Source: Streptomyces smaragdinus (GTDB lineage: Bacteria; Actinomycetota; Actinomycetes; Streptomycetales; Streptomycetaceae). Taken from it: DNA of 64,000 nucleotides. Location of the stretch: positions 111,021 through 175,020 of the forward strand of contig NZ_WEGJ01000010.1 of NCBI RefSeq assembly GCF_009604385.1, read 5' to 3'. Of this stretch, positions 60,769 to 64,000 are shown in pieces. Made by a program: the position numbers and the translations under genes. Each line of letters starts with the position of its first letter. The first letter of the stretch is position 1. The notes under the pieces are model-generated. The model saw nothing but the letters and a program-made list of their open reading frames with translations. It was not told the origin of the DNA and ran no database searches.

Positions 60769-61601
60769 CCGAGACCGCGACGATCGCCCCGGCCCCGGAA
60801 CCGGAGCCCGCACCGCCCGCCGAACCCGCCGCCCCCGCGCCATGCGCCGGACGCCGCCGGGTGCTGCGCGCCGTCGCCCGCTGGACGTGCGCGGTGCTGG
60901 CCTTCGCCGGCGCGGCGGCCGGTACGGCGCACTACGTCACCGGCAAGGAACGCGCCGACCTGCCGGGCCTGGCCACCGAGGACGACGGCCGCTGGGACTT
61001 CCCCCCGGTCAGGCTGCCGGCGCTCCCCGCCTCGCGGCCCGGCCCGTTCGCCGGGAGCAACCCCGCCCACATCCACCACGCCGACCTGCGCACCCTGCTG
61101 CTCCCGGCGCCGAAGGGCGCCGAGGCGGTCAAGGGCCTGCCGGGACGCGGCGGCTGGCTGTCGCTCACCGACTTCACGAAGCTGTACGACGAGGACGACC
61201 GCGCCGACCTCGCCGGCCCGCTGCGCGAGGCGGGCCTGCGGCACATCGCGGCCACCGGTTGGACCATGCCGGACGGCACCCGGACCCGGATCTACCTGCT
61301 GCGTTTCGGCGGCGAACCGGCGGCGACGGACGCGGCGAACTCGCTCTACGGGCTGTCCGACCCGCTGCCCGGCGACGCGCGGCTGGCGCAGACCGACAAG
61401 ACCTGGACGGAGGACGGCGTCCGGGACAAGGTCGCCCGGGAGGTCTTCGACGAGGAGGCGCCGGTGGGCGACGTCCACCTTCGGTTCGCGGCGCTGCGGG
61501 CGGGCGACGTGGTGGGCCTGGTCGTACAGGAAACCGAGGGCGTCAGCGAGGCGGTCCCGTTCCACCAGACGGTGATCCTGCAGAGCAGGCTGCTCGACTG
61601 A
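60765..61601 (+). CDS. Module 1, gene C: single-pass membrane protein related to gene A
   Basis: 278 residues from ATG 60765, overlapping gene B's stop. Pro/Ala/Glu-rich cytosolic N-terminus (1-30), membrane helix at about 38-56, then an exported domain. Blocks DLRTLLLPAPKGAEAVKGLP, GGWLSLTDFTKLYDEDDR and GLRHIAATGWTMPDGTRTRIY align with gene A's DLRKLLLKKPSGA, GDWIPLYAFADGFVEPDR and RRGAATGWERGNEVTEV. So A and C are distant homologues and the module holds at least one internal duplication. Function unknown. Confidence 0.7.
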   Translation: MTETATIAPAPEPEPAPPAEPAAPAPCAGRRRVLRAVARWTCAVLAFAGAAAGTAHYVTGKERADLPGLATEDDGRWDFPPVRLPALPASRPGPFAGSNPAHIHHADLRTLLLPAPKGAEAVKGLPGRGGWLSLTDFTKLYDEDDRADLAGPLREAGLRHIAATGWTMPDGTRTRIYLLRFGGEPAATDAANSLYGLSDPLPGDARLAQTDKTWTEDGVRDKVAREVFDEEAPVGDVHLRFAALRAGDVVGLVVQETEGVSEAVPFHQTVILQSRLLD

Positions 61602-61624
61602 TGGCGGGGTGGGCGTGCGGGGGC

Positions 61625-61993
61625 TCAGTACACGAGCGCCTGCACGCCCTCCGCCATGATCTCCTTCACGAACATCTGGGCGCCGGCGATCCGGACGCCC
61701 TCGACGACGTCCTTCTCCTCGATGCCCCGGCGGGTCGCGCACTGCGTGCACAGGGTGATCAGACCGCCCGCCTGGATGCCCGCCATCAGGTCGGGCAGCG
61801 GGGCGGCGTGCGGGAGTTCGAACTCCGCCGCGCGGCCGGGGAGGGCGAACCACGCCGACTCCCCGGTCAGCCACAGCGACACCTCGACGCCGCTGGCGGC
61901 GGCGACGGCGGCCACCGTGAACGCCTGCGAGCAGCGTTCGGGGGCGTCCGTGCCGGAGGTCACCTTGATCACGAGCTTGTTGGGTGCGGCCAT
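61625..61993 (-). CDS. DsrE/DsrF-family sulfur-relay-like protein
   Basis: 122 residues from ATG 61993 (MAAPNKLVIKVTSGTDAPERC). DsrE-like alpha/beta fold: SQAFTVAAVAAASGVEVSLWLTGESAWF, LITLCTQCATRRGIEEKDVVEGVRIAG. The CTQC pair lies where DsrE proteins hold the sulfur-carrying Cys. It may relay sulfane sulfur, or be one of the related peroxiredoxin-like proteins. It is inserted in opposite orientation between the two three-gene modules. Confidence 0.85.
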   Translation of the reverse strand: MAAPNKLVIKVTSGTDAPERCSQAFTVAAVAAASGVEVSLWLTGESAWFALPGRAAEFELPHAAPLPDLMAGIQAGGLITLCTQCATRRGIEEKDVVEGVRIAGAQMFVKEIMAEGVQALVY

Positions 61994-62057
61994 GCGGCCA
62001 CTGTAGGGCCCGGCCGGTCCACGCATCGTGCCAGGTCGTGTGACGCGCGTGACGGAA

Positions 62058-62069
62058 TCAAACGTTTGA
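62058..62069. promoter_or_regulatory. 12-base palindrome upstream of module 2
   Basis: TCAAACGTTTGA is a perfect palindrome 41 bases before the gene at 62110, in a local low-GC stretch. The AAACGTTT core is similar to LacI-type operators. It is also 65 bases upstream of the divergent DsrE gene. A second hairpin (GGAAGGG/CCCTTCC) lies at about 62087-62106. Confidence 0.35.
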
Positions 62070-62109
62070 GCGCTGAATAAGTTACGGAAGGGTAGTTTCC
62101 CTTCCCCCG

Positions 62110-63063
62110 ATGCCTGACCACGAAACGCCCGAGAGGCGGACGACAGGGGGGCCAGTGACACCGAACGAGGACCACACCGGCAGCGTCCCGGCGGCGGAGG
62201 ATCCACCGACGGCCCGGCTCACGCCGGTCGCCCCGGACGCGCCACCATCCATCACCGCACCCCCGCCCGCCGTGTCGCCACCGCCGCAGCACCCGTCGTA
62301 CGGCGGCATCCCCGTACCACCGCCGGCCCCGGCGCCCCCGCGCCGCCGCGGCCGCATCGCGCTGCTGCTGGCCGCCGCCGCCCTCCTCGGCACCGTGGCC
62401 GGCGTGACGTACGGCTACCGCGTACAGGCCGACGAGCCGCCCACCGCGCTGCCGCCCCTCTCCCAGCCGGGGCTGGCGTACCCGAAGGCCCTGGCGGCGG
62501 GCAAGGAGCCGGACCCCCTCCCCGCGGCGCAGGACCACCGGACGAAGACCACGGGCGACCTGCGCAAGCTGCTGGTGAGCGCGCCGAAGGGCACCAAGAA
62601 GCCGGACTTCCTGCCGGGGGAGGGCGGCTGGGTCACGGCGTACGAGTTCGCCGAGGACTTCCAGGAGCCCGACTACATGTTCAAGAACCTGGTGGAGAGC
62701 GGCTACCGGCGCACCGCCGTCACCGCCTGGAGCCGCGGCCAGGGCCACGCCGTCATCGTGGAGCTGATCCAGTTCCACGACCAGCTCACGGCCGGCGCCG
62801 CGCAATACCTCGAGGAGCAGACGGCCTATCTGCCGGACGACGACTACGCCGGCAACGACGGCACCGCGATCCCGGGTTCGAGCGACGGGCTGCTCTTCGT
62901 CTTCGACTCGCCGGACACCGAGCCCGGCTATCTGCCGCTGTGGGAGGGCCGGGCGCTGGCCAGGCGCGGGGACATCGTGATGGACATCCACTTCATCAAC
63001 ACCAGCAAGGTCAGCGAGAAGGACGCGCTGGACCTCGCCCGCAAGCAGCTGGAGCGGCTATGA
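62110..63063 (+). CDS. Module 2, gene A: paralogue of the 59162 gene
   Basis: 317 residues from ATG 62110; GTG 62155, behind a G-rich run, is an alternative start. Long Pro/Thr-rich cytosolic tail, membrane helix at about 82-102 (GRIALLLAAAALLGTVAGVTYG) and the exported domain of gene A: ALPPLSQPGLAYPKAL, DLRKLLVSAPKGTKKPDFLP, GGWVTAYEFAEDFQEPDYMFKN, RRTAVTAWSRGQG, VELIQFHD, YLPDDDYAGNDGTAIPGSSDG, GYLPLWEGRALARRGDIVMD, RKQLERL. Block order and the final KQLERL match module 1. ATGA overlap with the next gene. Confidence 0.75.
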   Translation: MPDHETPERRTTGGPVTPNEDHTGSVPAAEDPPTARLTPVAPDAPPSITAPPPAVSPPPQHPSYGGIPVPPPAPAPPRRRGRIALLLAAAALLGTVAGVTYGYRVQADEPPTALPPLSQPGLAYPKALAAGKEPDPLPAAQDHRTKTTGDLRKLLVSAPKGTKKPDFLPGEGGWVTAYEFAEDFQEPDYMFKNLVESGYRRTAVTAWSRGQGHAVIVELIQFHDQLTAGAAQYLEEQTAYLPDDDYAGNDGTAIPGSSDGLLFVFDSPDTEPGYLPLWEGRALARRGDIVMDIHFINTSKVSEKDALDLARKQLERL

Positions 63064-63815
63064 CGTACAACGCCTTCCCCCCGCAGCCCACGCCCCCGCG
63101 CCCGCGCGGCCCCCTCGCGCTGATCGTCGCCACCGTCCTCGTCGCCGGCGCCTGTGGCGGCGGGCTGGCGTACGCGTATCTGACGGCGGACAAGGCCGAC
63201 CGTACGGCGAAGACCACCGTCTGGAAGCCGCCGGGCCCCAAGGACAAGGACACCGCGGGCGGCCCCCTCACCGTCCACACGGGTCTGGGCACCAAGCTGC
63301 TGCCGATCCCCGACAACTACTCGGCGGGCCCGGACATCGACGAGTTCGGCAACGACGCGGAGCTGACCAGCAAGCAGGCCACCGCCCTGTTCAAGCAGAG
63401 CGGCCGCGGCCTTCCCCGCGCCGAGCGGCGCGAGTTCGACAAGTACGTGGACCGGATGAAGCTCAAGGGCATCGCGATGCGCTCGTACGCCTACAGCTCC
63501 GACGTACTCATCGAGATCCAGCTGGCCGAGATGACCCGGCGGTCGGCGACCGACTTCACGGCCTTCGAGGCGGAGCTGAACGAGCGGATCGGCAGCGCGA
63601 AGGGGCCGGGGATCGACGGCTACAAGGACGCCCGGTGCTTCGTCCGCAAGACCGAGTCGGACGACAAGCTCCAGGTCATGGACTGCACGGCCACCACCGG
63701 CAACATCCTCGTCTCCTTCTCGGCGTACGGCGTGAAGCCCCTGAACAAGACCGACGCCGCGTCCCTGCTGAAGAAGCAGCTCGACCACATCAAGTCCCCC
63801 GGAGAGGCAGCATGA
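63060..63815 (+). CDS. Module 2, gene B: paralogue of the 60010 gene
   Basis: 251 residues from ATG 63060, overlapping the A gene stop. Short Pro-rich tail, membrane helix at about 17-37 (RGPLALIVATVLVAGACGGG), and the exported domain: LGTKLLPIPDNYSAGPDI, DEFGNDAELTSKQATALFKQ, KGIAMRSYAYSSDVLIEIQL, and two Cys (DARCFVRKTES, VMDCTATTGN) in the same places as module 1 gene B. The EFGNDAELT-KQA-AL-KQS block is nearly identical between copies. ATGA overlap with the following gene. Confidence 0.77.
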   Translation: MTYNAFPPQPTPPRPRGPLALIVATVLVAGACGGGLAYAYLTADKADRTAKTTVWKPPGPKDKDTAGGPLTVHTGLGTKLLPIPDNYSAGPDIDEFGNDAELTSKQATALFKQSGRGLPRAERREFDKYVDRMKLKGIAMRSYAYSSDVLIEIQLAEMTRRSATDFTAFEAELNERIGSAKGPGIDGYKDARCFVRKTESDDKLQVMDCTATTGNILVSFSAYGVKPLNKTDAASLLKKQLDHIKSPGEAA

Positions 63816-64000
63816 CCGAGCCGCCCCCGTACGCCCCGCAGCCCGCGGCCCCCTACAACGCCTGGCCCCAGCCCCCCGCCGCCCTCTCCGCCCAGTCCGG
63901 CGCGAAGCATCTGACGATGGCGTTCCTCCAGACCGCCACCGCCGGTTCGTGCACGCCGTACTGGAACGGCGACACGAGCATGCCGATCGCCCAGTCCGTC
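63812..64000 (+). CDS. Module 2, third gene, N-terminal part only
   Basis: ATG 63812 overlaps the previous stop (ATGA). 63 codons are visible before the window ends. A Pro/Ala/Tyr-rich start (MTEPPPYAPQPAAPYNAWPQ) is followed by LSAQSGAKHLTMAFLQTATA and GSCTPYWNGDTS. Its position equals that of gene C in module 1, but the visible sequence does not resemble gene C and no membrane helix has appeared yet. It may be a different protein. Partial. Confidence 0.65.
   Translation, partial: MTEPPPYAPQPAAPYNAWPQPPAALSAQSGAKHLTMAFLQTATAGSCTPYWNGDTSMPIAQSV

Overview
The window is a contiguous piece of a high-GC actinobacterial chromosome, almost certainly from a Streptomyces. GC is very high throughout and codons are strongly biased to G or C in third position. 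GTG starts and GTGA/ATGA stop-start overlaps are common. Gene content and order match the conserved Streptomyces core: nagA-cdgB-terD, msiK, rlmB-cysS-ispF-ispD-carD, phoP-phoR/phoU-mtpA, gpmA-mshA, sseA, glnR, mshD and ppk. This comparison is from memory of Streptomyces gene order; no search was run.

Layout. 1-3205: amino-sugar catabolism (ROK kinase end, NagA, PfkB kinase, class II aldolase). 3220-9851: an accessory stretch with a DUF6879 protein, a frameshifted gene, a CYTH enzyme paired with an HTH regulator and its probable operator, an oxidoreductase, a pentapeptide-repeat protein, a Uma2 protein and a GNAT remnant. 9933-18338: TerD, an ArfB-like rescue factor, a flavin reductase, the diguanylate cyclase CdgB with a CRP-like site, secreted proteins, a small XRE regulator with a membrane partner, and an ECF41 sigma factor with its carboxymuconolactone decarboxylase partner and a matching promoter. 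18606-28127: tRNA-Thr, the sugar-import ATPase MsiK, a nucleotidyltransferase, a DoxX protein, RlmB, CysS, a PPOX oxidoreductase, IspF, IspD and CarD.

28642-35372: the phosphate-control locus (PhoP, PhoR, PhoU, metallothionein-like MtpA), then GpmA, YbjN and MshA. 35500-39765: a methyltransferase, two LmeA-like DUF2993 proteins, a 25-residue cysteine-containing leader peptide, rhodanese SseA, and DUF1416 and DUF3099 proteins. 39770-46500: a hydrolase, the nitrogen regulator GlnR with a leader terminator, a LacI regulator, an HtrA-like protease, a two-component pair and a subtilisin-inhibitor-like protein. 46575-55202: a PHO-boxed 5'-nucleotidase, MshD, a polyphosphate cluster (Ppk, CHAD, Nudix), a repeat-bearing membrane protein and a ThiS/MoaD-like protein. 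55369-64000: a heterodimeric ABC exporter, then two tandem copies of an unrecognised operon of single-pass membrane proteins flanking a DsrE gene.

The most unusual signals are three. A 137-base insertion-duplication sits between phoR and phoP; it carries a palindromic repeat and creates a short ORF whose stop-start overlaps keep both genes coupled. A cysteine-type leader peptide precedes sseA. The duplicated membrane-protein operon at the right end has no function I recognise.
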